Made by a program: the position numbers and the translations under genes. Of a stretch of 64,000 nt of DNA, positions 1-8,452 are shown piece after piece. Below the pieces are notes generated by a model, which was given only the letters and a program-made list of their open reading frames with translations, was not told the origin of the DNA and did no database searches. Position 1 is the first letter of the stretch, and each line of letters opens with the position of its first letter. The DNA comes from a virus: positions 1-64,000 of the IMG/VR virus record IMGVR_UViG_3300035670_000010; one strand, written 5' to 3'.

Positions 1-2812
1 TTGGAGTTGGTGTCTCACTACTTGTTGGAGTTTGTGTTGGTGTTATAGTTTGAGTTGGTGTGATTGTATTTGTTGGTGTTACTGTATTAGTTGGAGTAAT
101 GGTTGGAGTTGGGTCTTGTGATGCTCCTGGTGTTTTTGTTACAGATGGTGTAATTGTATTTGTTGGTGTTATGCTTGGAGTAGATGTTTCACTACTTGTT
201 GGAGTTTGTGTTGGTGTTTCTGTGTTGGTTGGTGTAACTGTATTTGTTGGTGTTATGCTTGGAGTAATTGTGTTAGTTGGCGTTGGAGTTTCACTACTTG
301 TTGGAGTTTGTGTTGGTGTTTCTGTATTGGTTGGTGTTATAGTTGGTGTTGCATCTTGTGATGCCCCTGGTGTCTTTGTTAGAGATGGTGTGACTGTATT
401 TGTTGTAGTTATAGTTGGTGTAATTGTTTTGGTAGGTGTTGTAGTTATAGTTGGTGTAATTGTGTTGGTAGGTGTTGGAGTTTCACTACTTGTTGGAGTT
501 ATGGTTGGTGTTACTGTTTTTGTTGGTGTAATTGTTAGAGTTGTTGTTTGACTTATTGTTGGTGTGATGGTTGGAGTTATAATAAATATATTTGTACTTG
601 TTGGTGTTGATGTAACAGATGGTGTTATAATTGGTGCTATATTTGGGAAGAATAAGAATATTGTTCTTATTGAATCATCATAAGAAGTAATAGTTGGTGT
701 TATTGTTGGTGTAACAGTATTTGTTGGTGTTATTGTATTTGTTGGTGTTATTGTATTTGTTGGTGTTATTGTTGATGTTCTTGTTACTGTTGGTGTTCTT
801 GTTGCTGTTCTTGTTGGTGTTACTGTTCTTGTTAGTGTAGGTGTTGGTGTTAATGTTCTTGTAGGTGTAATACTTGGTGTTATAGTGTTTGTTGGAGTTT
901 GTGTTGGTGTTATTGTATTTGTAGTTGTAACACTTGGTGTTATGCTATTTGTTGGAGTTTGTGTTGGTGTTACACTTGGTGTTGGAGGTACTATTATAAT
1001 AGGTTCTTTATCTGGATTGAACGGATCAATTAATCCATATTTTGTTTTTAATATTTTAAAATTATGTCTTACTTGTCCAGCATTTAATGGTTCAATATAC
1101 ATTCTAAATGCTCCCACATCACCAATTAAACTACCACCAAATTCTTCTTCAAGAATGATATTTGTTGTTAAACCAGAATATGATGTATTATTTAATATAT
1201 TAGTTGGCAATAATTCTGAATCTTGTATTAAATCATTATTTGTTAATAATATTTGTATTTCTTCATTTTCTGTGCATGAACTTAATGTAAGGGAATCTTT
1301 AAGACCTTGTGTTCCACCCCCAATTGAAATATTGAAAGGTACACCAATTTGTCTTTCTTTTAGGGTATTTAATGGTCTTGGGATAATTTCCTCAAAATTA
1401 TCAATGATGAAGAATATTTTACCATTTATGTATATTCTTAAATTTCCATTTCTATATTTTTTTGTATTAATCCATGATTGGTCAAAGTTAACCACTTCAA
1501 TGGATGCATTTGTTTCACCACTTAATTTTGGTTGAATTAATTCAATGCTTCTATCTGCTGTTGTTGCTGTATATTGGCTTGATATTAATAAACCTAATCC
1601 CCCAAGTTCTTTTAAATCACAATTTTCAATTAATCTATCTCTAACAAATACTGCATCAATTTGAACCCAATTTTCATTTTGGATATATGTTGTATTTTTA
1701 AATTGGTCAAATATTCCTTTTGTTGAACACCATTGATTTATGGTTGCACCTGATGTTTCACAAGTCCCTGTTAAGGTGAAAGTTTTAACACAGACTATTG
1801 GATTTCCAGAATCACCACTTAATTGAATTGATAATGCATTTGATACACCATCATATAATGGATTTGTTTCTGGGAATATTACATCTTTATCATAATTTGT
1901 AACACCAGTTATGGGATATACTTTATTGCAAGTTGATGCTGAATATGTGGATGCTGAATAAGTTGAATTGCAAAGGCAAGTATCCAAGCAAGTTAAACCT
2001 GATGTTGGTCTTGTATAACCTGTGAATGATGTTGGATGACCATCAGCATAATGATAAAATTTATTTTCTGCTCTTGCACCTAAATAAAAGAATGTTCCTT
2101 TATTTTGTGGATATCTTTCATTTAATCCCACTTGGGTATCCCCGGTCCATCTATATTTTAATATGAATTCTGCTGTCCAACCAAGATTTGGTCTTTCTGG
2201 GAATATTTCATAATCATAACCAAATAATCTATAAAATCCTTGATAAAATCCCCCAGATAAATTTGCATATAAACCTGTGCTATTTGTTGAACCTGATGAT
2301 ATATTATAAGTATAACTATCATCATTATATATTCTATTTGTGGTTGTTGTAAAACCTGTTATTGGATGAAGTTTTAATCTTCTATCAAATTTGTTTCTAT
2401 TAAAAATATCATTTGGTGATGTGTATAATCCTGTATTTATTTCAATGGTTTCACCTGAAATGTTTTGTGTTAACCCATTATCAATTCCTGTTAAACCAAC
2501 ATCACATAATGAAATTTTATTTTGATATGTATTTGCTGTTAAATTATAATTTTCTGGATTATAATAATTTTTTGAAACAATAACATCTGTGTTAAAATTA
2601 TTGCAATTGATGCAAATGCTTGTTCCAGAATAGGAGAAATCAAAATTGAATGGCATTCTATTTCCATCATCTTCAGCAATTAATTTTGATGAAAAAACAG
2701 TTTCTTCATCATAATTCAATTCATCTGATGCCAAACTTATATCAATAATTTCATTTACAGGTCTAAATCCAATCTTATTGAAATTATATTGATTAATATT
2801 TTGATAACTCAT
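1..2812 (-). CDS. Adhesin or tail-fibre-like protein with Thr/Pro repeats (partial)
   Basis: I translated this frame by hand: ATG is at the complement of 2812 and the frame stays open to base 1, so the C-terminus lies outside the window. The first ~600 residues look like a virion or receptor-binding protein. A stretch reading LRIYINGKIFFIIDNF, near a GGGTQG turn, resembles a LamG/concanavalin-like jelly-roll domain. From about base 990 down to 1 the protein becomes a low-complexity tract of TPT, ITPT, NTVTPT and TSSETPTPT units, broken by two GASQD motifs. Such mucin-like tracts usually act as stalks and can be O-glycosylated. The start sits in an A/T-rich leader with no Shine-Dalgarno. It is divergent from the next gene. 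Exact function is unknown. All plus-strand reading frames over it are shadows. Confidence 0.8.
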   Translation of the reverse strand, partial: MSYQNINQYNFNKIGFRPVNEIIDISLASDELNYDEETVFSSKLIAEDDGNRMPFNFDFSYSGTSICINCNNFNTDVIVSKNYYNPENYNLTANTYQNKISLCDVGLTGIDNGLTQNISGETIEINTGLYTSPNDIFNRNKFDRRLKLHPITGFTTTTNRIYNDDSYTYNISSGSTNSTGLYANLSGGFYQGFYRLFGYDYEIFPERPNLGWTAEFILKYRWTGDTQVGLNERYPQNKGTFFYLGARAENKFYHYADGHPTSFTGYTRPTSGLTCLDTCLCNSTYSASTYSASTCNKVYPITGVTNYDKDVIFPETNPLYDGVSNALSIQLSGDSGNPIVCVKTFTLTGTCETSGATINQWCSTKGIFDQFKNTTYIQNENWVQIDAVFVRDRLIENCDLKELGGLGLLISSQYTATTADRSIELIQPKLSGETNASIEVVNFDQSWINTKKYRNGNLRIYINGKIFFIIDNFEEIIPRPLNTLKERQIGVPFNISIGGGTQGLKDSLTLSSCTENEEIQILLTNNDLIQDSELLPTNILNNTSYSGLTTNIILEEEFGGSLIGDVGAFRMYIEPLNAGQVRHNFKILKTKYGLIDPFNPDKEPIIIVPPTPSVTPTQTPTNSITPSVTTTNTITPTQTPTNTITPSITPTRTLTPTPTLTRTVTPTRTATRTPTVTRTSTITPTNTITPTNTITPTNTVTPTITPTITSYDDSIRTIFLFFPNIAPIITPSVTSTPTSTNIFIITPTITPTISQTTTLTITPTKTVTPTITPTSSETPTPTNTITPTITTTPTKTITPTITTTNTVTPSLTKTPGASQDATPTITPTNTETPTQTPTSSETPTPTNTITPSITPTNTVTPTNTETPTQTPTSSETSTPSITPTNTITPSVTKTPGASQDPTPTITPTNTVTPTNTITPTQTITPTQTPTSSETPTP

Positions 2813-2843
2813 TTATATATATATTATAATAAATAGTATTTAA

Positions 2844-3662
2844 ATGATATTTATGAATAAAAGTCAAATGATAAATATTAACAAAGAATATTTTAATTCA
2901 CCTTATTATTTTTTAATTACAGAAAAGACTGACAAATATTCATTATATTTCTCAATAAGCAACACATTATCTGAGGCAAGGGATAATGATGATGTTTTTC
3001 ATTTTGATAAAAAAAATATTAAAAAAGTAAAAAACCATTTAAATAAAATGGTTAAGGGAAAGAAACCAACAACAAAAAAGAAGTTGAAAAGAGAACTTGA
3101 AGAATTGGTTGGGGATGATGGGTCAATGTTAACATCAAAAATTCCAATTCTAAATAGCCCCCAACATACGCATAGAACATTAGACCAGATTGTTCCAGCA
3201 ACAAGGCAAACAAATGACCCAGTTACTCGTGGGTATAGAACATATTATGGTGAGAGTGTTGATGATGAAATATCTGAAGTTGATTTATCTGGGGCATTTG
3301 GATATGAGGAAACCAAGAATATGGATGGTAAAAAAACATATAAATATATGGTGAATAAACTTGGTGTTGAACCTGATGAGGCAAAAGAAAGAACAAAGCA
3401 ATTTGGTAAGGATCCATATGGAAAAGCTACAAAAAAGAAGAAGAAGGGGTCAATTGATAAGATGACCTTATCTGAATTAAATAAGGGGAATTTATTAAAG
3501 ATGGTGGAAGATTTGCTTGTGAATAAGGGGGGTGATAATGACATTCAAATATCAAAGGATATTAATCCAATTATTCAAAAAAACATAAAAATGTTGAAAA
3601 CCCAAGCAGAAAAGAATGGATTATCATTAAATGATTTAATTAAAATGTTAAAAAGTGAATAG
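2844..3662 (+). CDS. Hypothetical protein, lysine-rich
   Basis: A 272-residue protein I do not recognise. It is hydrophilic, with a Lys-rich stretch (~70-85) followed by an acidic segment, a central VDLSGAFGYEET region and a short predicted helix at the C-terminus (LNDLIKMLKSE). There is no signal peptide or membrane segment. The start is uncertain: a TATTTATG element overlaps the first ATG, so translation may begin at the second (2853) or third (2868) ATG. It opens a co-directional run of small genes (2844-5410) in which stops and starts touch or overlap, suggesting one operon. Location next to the fibre-like gene suggests a virion or assembly role, but nothing in the sequence proves it. Confidence 0.7.
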   Translation: MIFMNKSQMININKEYFNSPYYFLITEKTDKYSLYFSISNTLSEARDNDDVFHFDKKNIKKVKNHLNKMVKGKKPTTKKKLKRELEELVGDDGSMLTSKIPILNSPQHTHRTLDQIVPATRQTNDPVTRGYRTYYGESVDDEISEVDLSGAFGYEETKNMDGKKTYKYMVNKLGVEPDEAKERTKQFGKDPYGKATKKKKKGSIDKMTLSELNKGNLLKMVEDLLVNKGGDNDIQISKDINPIIQKNIKMLKTQAEKNGLSLNDLIKMLKSE

Positions 3663-4125
3663 TGAATTATATGGCAAACCTATTCCATTTCCAGATGAGA
3701 TGAAGCAACATTTGACAATGTGTATGAATTCAGTTGGTTCAATACCCCAGGATAGTCAGGGGTATAAAAGGAATAAGGACTTGCAAATGAAAAATACCAT
3801 AACCTATACACAGATGAAAAGGATTAAGGGTTATTTTGATAATTATAAGGGTGATTATAAGGATTCAGAATTTATTTTGAATGGAGGTCTTAAAATGAAA
3901 TATTGGGTTGACCAAACATTAAACCAAATGAGAGCAAATATAAAGATGACCAAAACCAATAGAGCAAATGCTGGGGAAACAAACCAATTCATTGGTGATC
4001 ATGAGAAAGATGATACAAATGTTAGACCATCACAAACACACAAAAAAACATCAGAAAGACATGCCACATCCATTCCAAAAATAACTGAAGAAATAAATAA
4101 AATAAAAATGTTAATAAAATATTAA
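3655..4125 (+). CDS. Hypothetical protein
   Basis: A 156-residue basic protein of unknown function. The frame starts with GTG at 3655, overlapping the stop of the previous gene by 8 bp, which fits translational coupling. An ATG about 45 bp downstream (MKQHLTMC) is an alternative. The sequence is hydrophilic, with a KYWVDQTLNQMR helix and a C-terminal TEEINKIKMLIKY helix. No catalytic motif is visible. Its place in the tightly packed 2844-5410 run suggests co-expression with its neighbours. Confidence 0.65.
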   Translation: MNSELYGKPIPFPDEMKQHLTMCMNSVGSIPQDSQGYKRNKDLQMKNTITYTQMKRIKGYFDNYKGDYKDSEFILNGGLKMKYWVDQTLNQMRANIKMTKTNRANAGETNQFIGDHEKDDTNVRPSQTHKKTSERHATSIPKITEEINKIKMLIKY

Positions 4126-4129
4126 GATT

Positions 4130-4426
4130 ATGGGAGTTGAAACATCAATTGATTTAAGTCAGAATATTGATAATAATTTGACCAAATATGCTGAAGAGCA
4201 AAGGGCAAAGTTGTTGCCAAAAAATGAATATAAGGATACAGGATTTGAATATTCACAAACAAACCCAAATGCACTTGGTGATGGGGATGCCAAAGGTAGA
4301 GGGAATGGTGTTTTCCTTGATACAGTTAGTCCAACCATTGGAACAAAACAAGATGTTGTTGAAAGGAAGAATGGGTTAAAAATAAACAAATGGAAAGCAA
4401 CCAACCAATATCCAGATTTTAAATAA
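4130..4426 (+). CDS. Hypothetical small protein
   Basis: A 98-residue hydrophilic protein without recognised domains. It starts 5 nt after the preceding stop, and its stop overlaps the ATG of the next gene (TAATG). This indicates translational coupling within the run. The middle is Gly/Asp-rich (LGDGDAKGRGNG). I cannot assign a function. Other frames over this stretch do not share the operon spacing and are taken as shadows. Confidence 0.65.
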   Translation: MGVETSIDLSQNIDNNLTKYAEEQRAKLLPKNEYKDTGFEYSQTNPNALGDGDAKGRGNGVFLDTVSPTIGTKQDVVERKNGLKINKWKATNQYPDFK

Positions 4427-4824
4427 TGAAATTAACAACAACATTAAAATCTTTATTAACAGAAATTGCATCCATTGAATCAATTGCTTCAGCCATAAGG
4501 GGAAAACAAGTCTGTGTTATTTATTATGATGGGGATGAACCTGGTGGAAAAGGATTGAGATTGATTGAACCTGTTTGTCTTGGAACAACAAAACGTGGAA
4601 ACAAGGCAGTTAGGGCTTATGATGTTGAAGGTGCATCACATACAGGTTATCTAGGAAAACAAATATTACCAGGATGGAGGATATTTAGATTGGACAAAAT
4701 AATGTCCTTAAACCCAACAGGTGAAGTATTTACAAATCCAAGAGAAGGATTTAATTTTACTGGGGACAAAACATTTGCTGGAGGCATATGTATTGTTAAA
4801 GCAGAATTTGAACAAAACACATAA
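4426..4824 (+). CDS. WYL-like domain protein
   Basis: A 132-residue protein. After an N-terminal helix (about 1-25) it shows VIYYDGDEPGGKGLRLIEP, a conserved G-T-x-x-G-N-x-A-V-R-A-Y strand, and a GWRIFRLDKIMSL strand. This order of I-x-Y, R-x-I-E-P, R-A-Y and F-R-x-D-K-I elements is typical of WYL-type SH3-like domains, which in bacteria sense nucleic acids or nucleotides and in phages occur as short stand-alone proteins. No HTH is visible, so a DNA-binding regulator is not implied. The leader MKLTTTLKSLLTE resembles the (L/I)xE leaders seen in other genes here. Its start overlaps the upstream stop by 1 bp. Confidence 0.65.
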   Translation: MKLTTTLKSLLTEIASIESIASAIRGKQVCVIYYDGDEPGGKGLRLIEPVCLGTTKRGNKAVRAYDVEGASHTGYLGKQILPGWRIFRLDKIMSLNPTGEVFTNPREGFNFTGDKTFAGGICIVKAEFEQNT

Positions 4825-4828
4825 TAAA

Positions 4829-5410
4829 ATGGAAAATGATTTAATGCAAAAATTGGTAAAATCCAAAGCAATAATGGATGTGCACAATAAAATGGGTAGA
4901 GGAAATGCATCAGCTATGCCATTAACAGAGGGGATGAATATGGATATGAGTGTTCCAAATGCTAGGTATAATATACCAGATGACATTCTTTTAGAAAATG
5001 AAATGACAGCACCTGTTGTATCATTAAAAACACCAGAAACCCCATCAACAGAAGCAATTAAGAAATCAAGACTTCCAGATGAGATAAAGAGAATTATGAT
5101 TGAACACCCAATTGCACAAGCTGCACCACAAAGTACAAGAAATATTTTATCTGATAGTATGATTGAAAAGGCATCACAATTGATGGGTAATAAACCAAAA
5201 CAAACTGTAGTTGAAACACAACAATCAAATGCACCAAAAATAGATGCAGAATATATTAAAAAGATTGTTAAGGAAACTGTTAAATCCACAATTAAAGAAA
5301 TGGGTCTATTAACTGAGAGTACAGAGAAATCAGATGAATTCTTTCAGTTTAGAGTTGGTTCACATATTTTTGAAGGTAAAATACAAAAGATTAAAAAGAT
5401 AAAGAGTTAA
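4829..5410 (+). CDS. Hypothetical protein, helical
   Basis: The frame is open from 4721, but ATG 4829, 5 nt after the preceding stop and preceded by an A-rich stretch, gives the natural 193-residue product. The N-terminal half is Met/Asn-rich with low complexity. Residues ~125-170 form a helical stretch (YIKKIVKETVKSTIKEMG), and the end is a small basic strand region (FQFRVGSHIFEGKIQKIKKIKS). No family is recognised. It is the last gene before a strong intrinsic terminator at 5432-5470, so it closes the first plus-strand operon. Confidence 0.65.
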   Translation: MENDLMQKLVKSKAIMDVHNKMGRGNASAMPLTEGMNMDMSVPNARYNIPDDILLENEMTAPVVSLKTPETPSTEAIKKSRLPDEIKRIMIEHPIAQAAPQSTRNILSDSMIEKASQLMGNKPKQTVVETQQSNAPKIDAEYIKKIVKETVKSTIKEMGLLTESTEKSDEFFQFRVGSHIFEGKIQKIKKIKS

Positions 5411-5431
5411 TTAACTAATTTTTTTATTTAT

Positions 5432-5471
5432 AAAAAGCAATATGCAATTTCTGCATATTGCTTTTTTTTTT
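5432..5471 (+). terminator. Intrinsic terminator
   Basis: A perfect 15-bp stem (AAAAAGCAATATGCA paired with TGCATATTGCTTTTT) with a 5-nt loop, followed by further T residues, lies 21 nt after the stop of the gene ending at 5410. It separates the small-gene run from the glycosyltransferase block. Confidence 0.9.
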
Positions 5472-5507
5472 CATTTAATATATTATATTTCACTATAAAA
5501 TATAAAA

Positions 5508-6728
5508 ATGAGTAAAAAAATAAAAGTTCTAGTTATACCATCCGACCGGTCAGGGGTTGGAAAATTCCGGTCAATTGACCCCCATCTTTTCTTGCAATCA
5601 GAATACCCAAGTGAATTTCATGTGGATATTAACTATGAACCACCAATGGATGATATGAACTTTTGGAAAGATTATGAGATTGTTGCATTTCATAGAAGTA
5701 TTGGTCATGATTTTGAGAGGGCAAAGAATCTTATACTTACATTAAACAAAATGGGTATTATTACAGTATGTGATATTGATGACTATTGGATGCCAACAAA
5801 AGACCATCCAATACATGAGATTATAAAAATTCATAAGATAAATGAGAAGATTATTGAAAATTTAAAGGCAGCAAGTTATGTCACCACAACAACAAGGATA
5901 TATGCAGATTTAATAAGGAAGTATAATAAGAATGTGTTTGTGTTTCCAAATGCTATAAATCCAAAAGACCCCCAATTTAATGAACCAACATTGGAATCTG
6001 ATAGGGTGAGAGTTGGTTGGTTAGGTGGTTCTAGCCATATGGCAGATCTTAATTTATTGGATAAATCATTTGGTTCATTGACAAAATATTCAAATAAATT
6101 ACAATTTGTGTTATGTGGATTTGACACAAGAGGTTCAGTTACAGAAATAAATGCTGAAACAAAAGAGCAAAAGAAGAGAAATATAAAACCAGAGGAAACT
6201 GTTTGGGCAAGGTATGAGGAAATATTTACCCAAAAATATTCCACAATAAGCGAGGATTATAAGAAATTTTTGCTTAAATTTGTGCAAGAATCTTATGATA
6301 AGGAAAGTGATGAGGCTTATGTGAGAGCCTGGACAAAACCTGTTACAAGTTATGCTAGGAATTATGCAAAATTTGACATATCTTTGGCACCTATAAAGAA
6401 TCATATTTTTAATGAGATGAAGTCACAGTTAAAGGTAATTGAGGCTGGGTTTTATAAGAAAGCATTAATTGCCACAAATTTTGGACCATACACTATAGAC
6501 TTGAAACATGGTTTAAATAAAGGTACATTTGTAAAGGGAGGGAATGCTCTATTGGTTGACGCAGATAGGAATGCTATTGATTGGGCAAAATACATTGAGA
6601 AGTTAATGAAGAACCCAAATTTGGTTAAAGACTTGGGGGAGAATTTGTATGAAACAGTAAAGGATACTTATTCCTTGGTTAATGTTACAAAAAACAGAGC
6701 AGAATTTTATAAATCACTAATTAAATAA
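5508..6728 (+). CDS. Glycosyltransferase, GT-B fold (GT4-like)
   Basis: A 406-residue protein with the two-domain layout of GT-B glycosyltransferases. The N-terminal Rossmann part begins KVLVIPSDRSGVGKFR and contains DIDDYW at about 89-94. The C-terminal domain starts near 168 with RVGWLGGSSH and carries the expected late acidic element (KVIEAGFYKKALIATNFGPY, around 310-325) that in GT4 enzymes contacts the nucleotide-sugar donor. Family knowledge predicts transfer of a sugar from an NDP-sugar, with unknown acceptor. It is the first of several glycan genes on this strand (5508-15327), following a terminator. The acceptor might be virion protein or modified DNA. Confidence 0.82.
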   Translation: MSKKIKVLVIPSDRSGVGKFRSIDPHLFLQSEYPSEFHVDINYEPPMDDMNFWKDYEIVAFHRSIGHDFERAKNLILTLNKMGIITVCDIDDYWMPTKDHPIHEIIKIHKINEKIIENLKAASYVTTTTRIYADLIRKYNKNVFVFPNAINPKDPQFNEPTLESDRVRVGWLGGSSHMADLNLLDKSFGSLTKYSNKLQFVLCGFDTRGSVTEINAETKEQKKRNIKPEETVWARYEEIFTQKYSTISEDYKKFLLKFVQESYDKESDEAYVRAWTKPVTSYARNYAKFDISLAPIKNHIFNEMKSQLKVIEAGFYKKALIATNFGPYTIDLKHGLNKGTFVKGGNALLVDADRNAIDWAKYIEKLMKNPNLVKDLGENLYETVKDTYSLVNVTKNRAEFYKSLIK

Positions 6729-6735
6729 CTATAAC

Positions 6736-7437
6736 ATGATAAATGTACCTTTAAACAAGATTTTATTTCTGGATATTGAAACAGTTGGTTGTGAAGCCAG
6801 TTTTGATAATTTAAAAACAAATAAACCTGAATTAGCTTACCAGTTTGAAAATTATTTTGATTGGTTTGAGAAAAGATTCCCAGAAGATGGTGCAGATGGT
6901 TTTGATTCTATGTTTCATAATAGATCAGCACTTGTTGGTGAATTTTTGAAAATTGCTTGTGTTTCTTTGGCCTTTGTTAATGATGATGGGACAATTAAAA
7001 TGCAATCATTTTCTGGAACAGATGAATTGGATATTTTACAAAAAACTCAAAAGGTTTTGCAAAAAGTTGGTTCACTTAACTATTTCCTTTGTGGTCATAA
7101 TGTAAAGGGTTTTGATATTCCCATATTAGCAAAGAGAATGATGATTAATGGTTTAATGCCTCCAAAAATTTTACCAAGTTATGATACAAAACCTTGGGAA
7201 ATTAAAGCAATTGATACAAAAGATATTTGGCAATATGGTCAATTTGGTTCAATTGCATCTTTGGAATTGATGTGTGTTAGCCTTGGGATTGAATCTTCAA
7301 AGAATATGGATGTGACAGGAAACAAGGTGCATGATGCATATTGGATTGATGGCAACATTGAAGGTATTACCAAATACTGTGAGAGAGATGTGGAAGTGTT
7401 AATTGATGTCATTAAAAAATTAATGTTATTAAAATGA
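6736..7437 (+). CDS. DEDD-family 3'-5' exonuclease (PolB exonuclease-like)
   Basis: A 233-residue predicted exonuclease. The three DEDDy exo motifs are present: DIET at 13-16 (motif I), GHNVKGFDIP at about 120-129 (motif II), and YCERDV at about 214-219 (motif III, Tyr and Asp). These acidic residues bind two metal ions in this family and hydrolyse single-stranded DNA or RNA 3'-5'. The protein lacks polymerase domains, so it is a stand-alone exonuclease like those annotated as predicted 3'-5' exonuclease related to the PolB exonuclease domain. Its stop overlaps the next start by 4 bp (ATGA). Confidence 0.85.
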   Translation: MINVPLNKILFLDIETVGCEASFDNLKTNKPELAYQFENYFDWFEKRFPEDGADGFDSMFHNRSALVGEFLKIACVSLAFVNDDGTIKMQSFSGTDELDILQKTQKVLQKVGSLNYFLCGHNVKGFDIPILAKRMMINGLMPPKILPSYDTKPWEIKAIDTKDIWQYGQFGSIASLELMCVSLGIESSKNMDVTGNKVHDAYWIDGNIEGITKYCERDVEVLIDVIKKLMLLK

Positions 7438-7823
7438 GAATTTGGGTAAATGGTTGCTTTGACGTGTTGCACATTGGACATATATCATTATTAGAGTATG
7501 CAAAAACACTTGGATATGTCCTAGTTGGTGTTGATTCTGATGAAAGGGTCAAACAATTGAAAGGCAATGATAGACCTGTAAATTCTGTTGATGATAGGAT
7601 TAAGATGTTAAAATCTTTGAAATTTGTGGATGATGTTTGTATGTTTGATACAGATACAGAGTTAAATGACATCTTATACCTATATCAACCAGATGTTATT
7701 GTGATTGGTGATGATTATAAATCAAAGAATATAATTGGTTCAGAACACGCAAAAAGAATTGATTTTTTTGAAAAAAAGAATGATATTAGTACAACTAAAA
7801 TTTTAAATCATAAAAACAAATAA
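7434..7823 (+). CDS. Cytidylyltransferase-like nucleotidyltransferase (RfaE-C/TagD type)
   Basis: A 129-residue protein with the cytidylyltransferase signature near the N-terminus: GCFDVLHIGH at 7-16, including HxGH at 13-16, and a C-terminal ISTTKIL segment. Enzymes of this superfamily join CTP or ATP to a sugar phosphate or alcohol phosphate (for example glycerol-3-phosphate or heptose-1-phosphate) to make an activated donor. The central QPDVIVIGDDYKSKNIIGSE stretch resembles the C-terminal domain of the ADP-heptose synthase RfaE/HldE. The start overlaps the preceding stop by 4 bp. With nearby glycosyltransferases it likely supplies an activated sugar or polyol; the exact substrate is not determinable. 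Confidence 0.82.
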   Translation: MRIWVNGCFDVLHIGHISLLEYAKTLGYVLVGVDSDERVKQLKGNDRPVNSVDDRIKMLKSLKFVDDVCMFDTDTELNDILYLYQPDVIVIGDDYKSKNIIGSEHAKRIDFFEKKNDISTTKILNHKNK

Positions 7824-7824
7824 A

Positions 7825-8439
7825 ATGGAAAATAGAGAAAATTATAGCCAGGAAGAGCTTGAGAACCTAAAAAATTATCTTGATGGTATAGATGGTGATG
7901 AAACTATTGATGATACAGATATGGAAGCATTTATTCAAAATATGTTTGGTATGTCAATGGATGAATATTCAAATGCTCTTGAAGATGCAATGAAATCAAA
8001 AACTCTTGGTTATAAGAAATTATCACCTGATGCTGTTGAACCCAAGTATAATTTTGAGAAAGATTCTGGATTTGATTTACATTCAGTTGAGGATATTGAT
8101 TTGGGTGGTATGTCAAGGGCTATGGTTAGCACAGGAATAGCATTTAATATTCCTGATGGGTATGAGATACAAATTAGACCCAAAAGTGGATTAGCAATCA
8201 ATTATGGACTTACAGTACTAAACACACCCTCCACAATTGATGGTGGGTATGTTGGTGAGGTTAAGGTGATATTATTTAATACATCAAGAGAAACTTATCA
8301 AGTTAAAAAGGGAATGAAAATTGCCCAAGCAGTATTATGTCCAGTTCAGCAAGGCAAATATGTAAATCTTGAAAATATAGATGAATTACCTGATACTGAT
8401 AGAGGTAGTGATGGATTTGGATCAACTGGATTAGTTTAA
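7825..8439 (+). CDS. dut: dUTP diphosphatase
   Basis: A 204-residue trimeric-type dUTPase. The five family motifs are in order: DSGFDL at about 80-85, RPKSGLA at 118-124, TID at 137-139 (with GGY where most members have xDY), KGMKIAQ at 162-168, and the C-terminal glycine-rich arm RGSDGFGSTG at 193-202. It hydrolyses dUTP to dUMP and PPi, keeping uracil out of DNA and supplying dUMP for thymidylate synthesis; a ThyX-like gene lies at 53783-54496. About 60 acidic N-terminal residues precede the catalytic core, longer than usual for this family. The gene starts 1 nt after the preceding stop. Confidence 0.95.
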   Translation: MENRENYSQEELENLKNYLDGIDGDETIDDTDMEAFIQNMFGMSMDEYSNALEDAMKSKTLGYKKLSPDAVEPKYNFEKDSGFDLHSVEDIDLGGMSRAMVSTGIAFNIPDGYEIQIRPKSGLAINYGLTVLNTPSTIDGGYVGEVKVILFNTSRETYQVKKGMKIAQAVLCPVQQGKYVNLENIDELPDTDRGSDGFGSTGLV

Positions 8440-8452
8440 TATAAAAAATAAT

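Noticed and set aside
1-990. Repeated short units as a CRISPR array
   Set aside because: The units are degenerate, in frame and encode TPT-type repeats. There are no constant repeats with unique spacers.
60-1535. Plus-strand open frames rich in Val/Gly over the first 1.5 kb
   Set aside because: They are antisense shadows of the Thr/Pro repeat tract of the minus-strand adhesin, which has an uninterrupted 2.8-kb frame.
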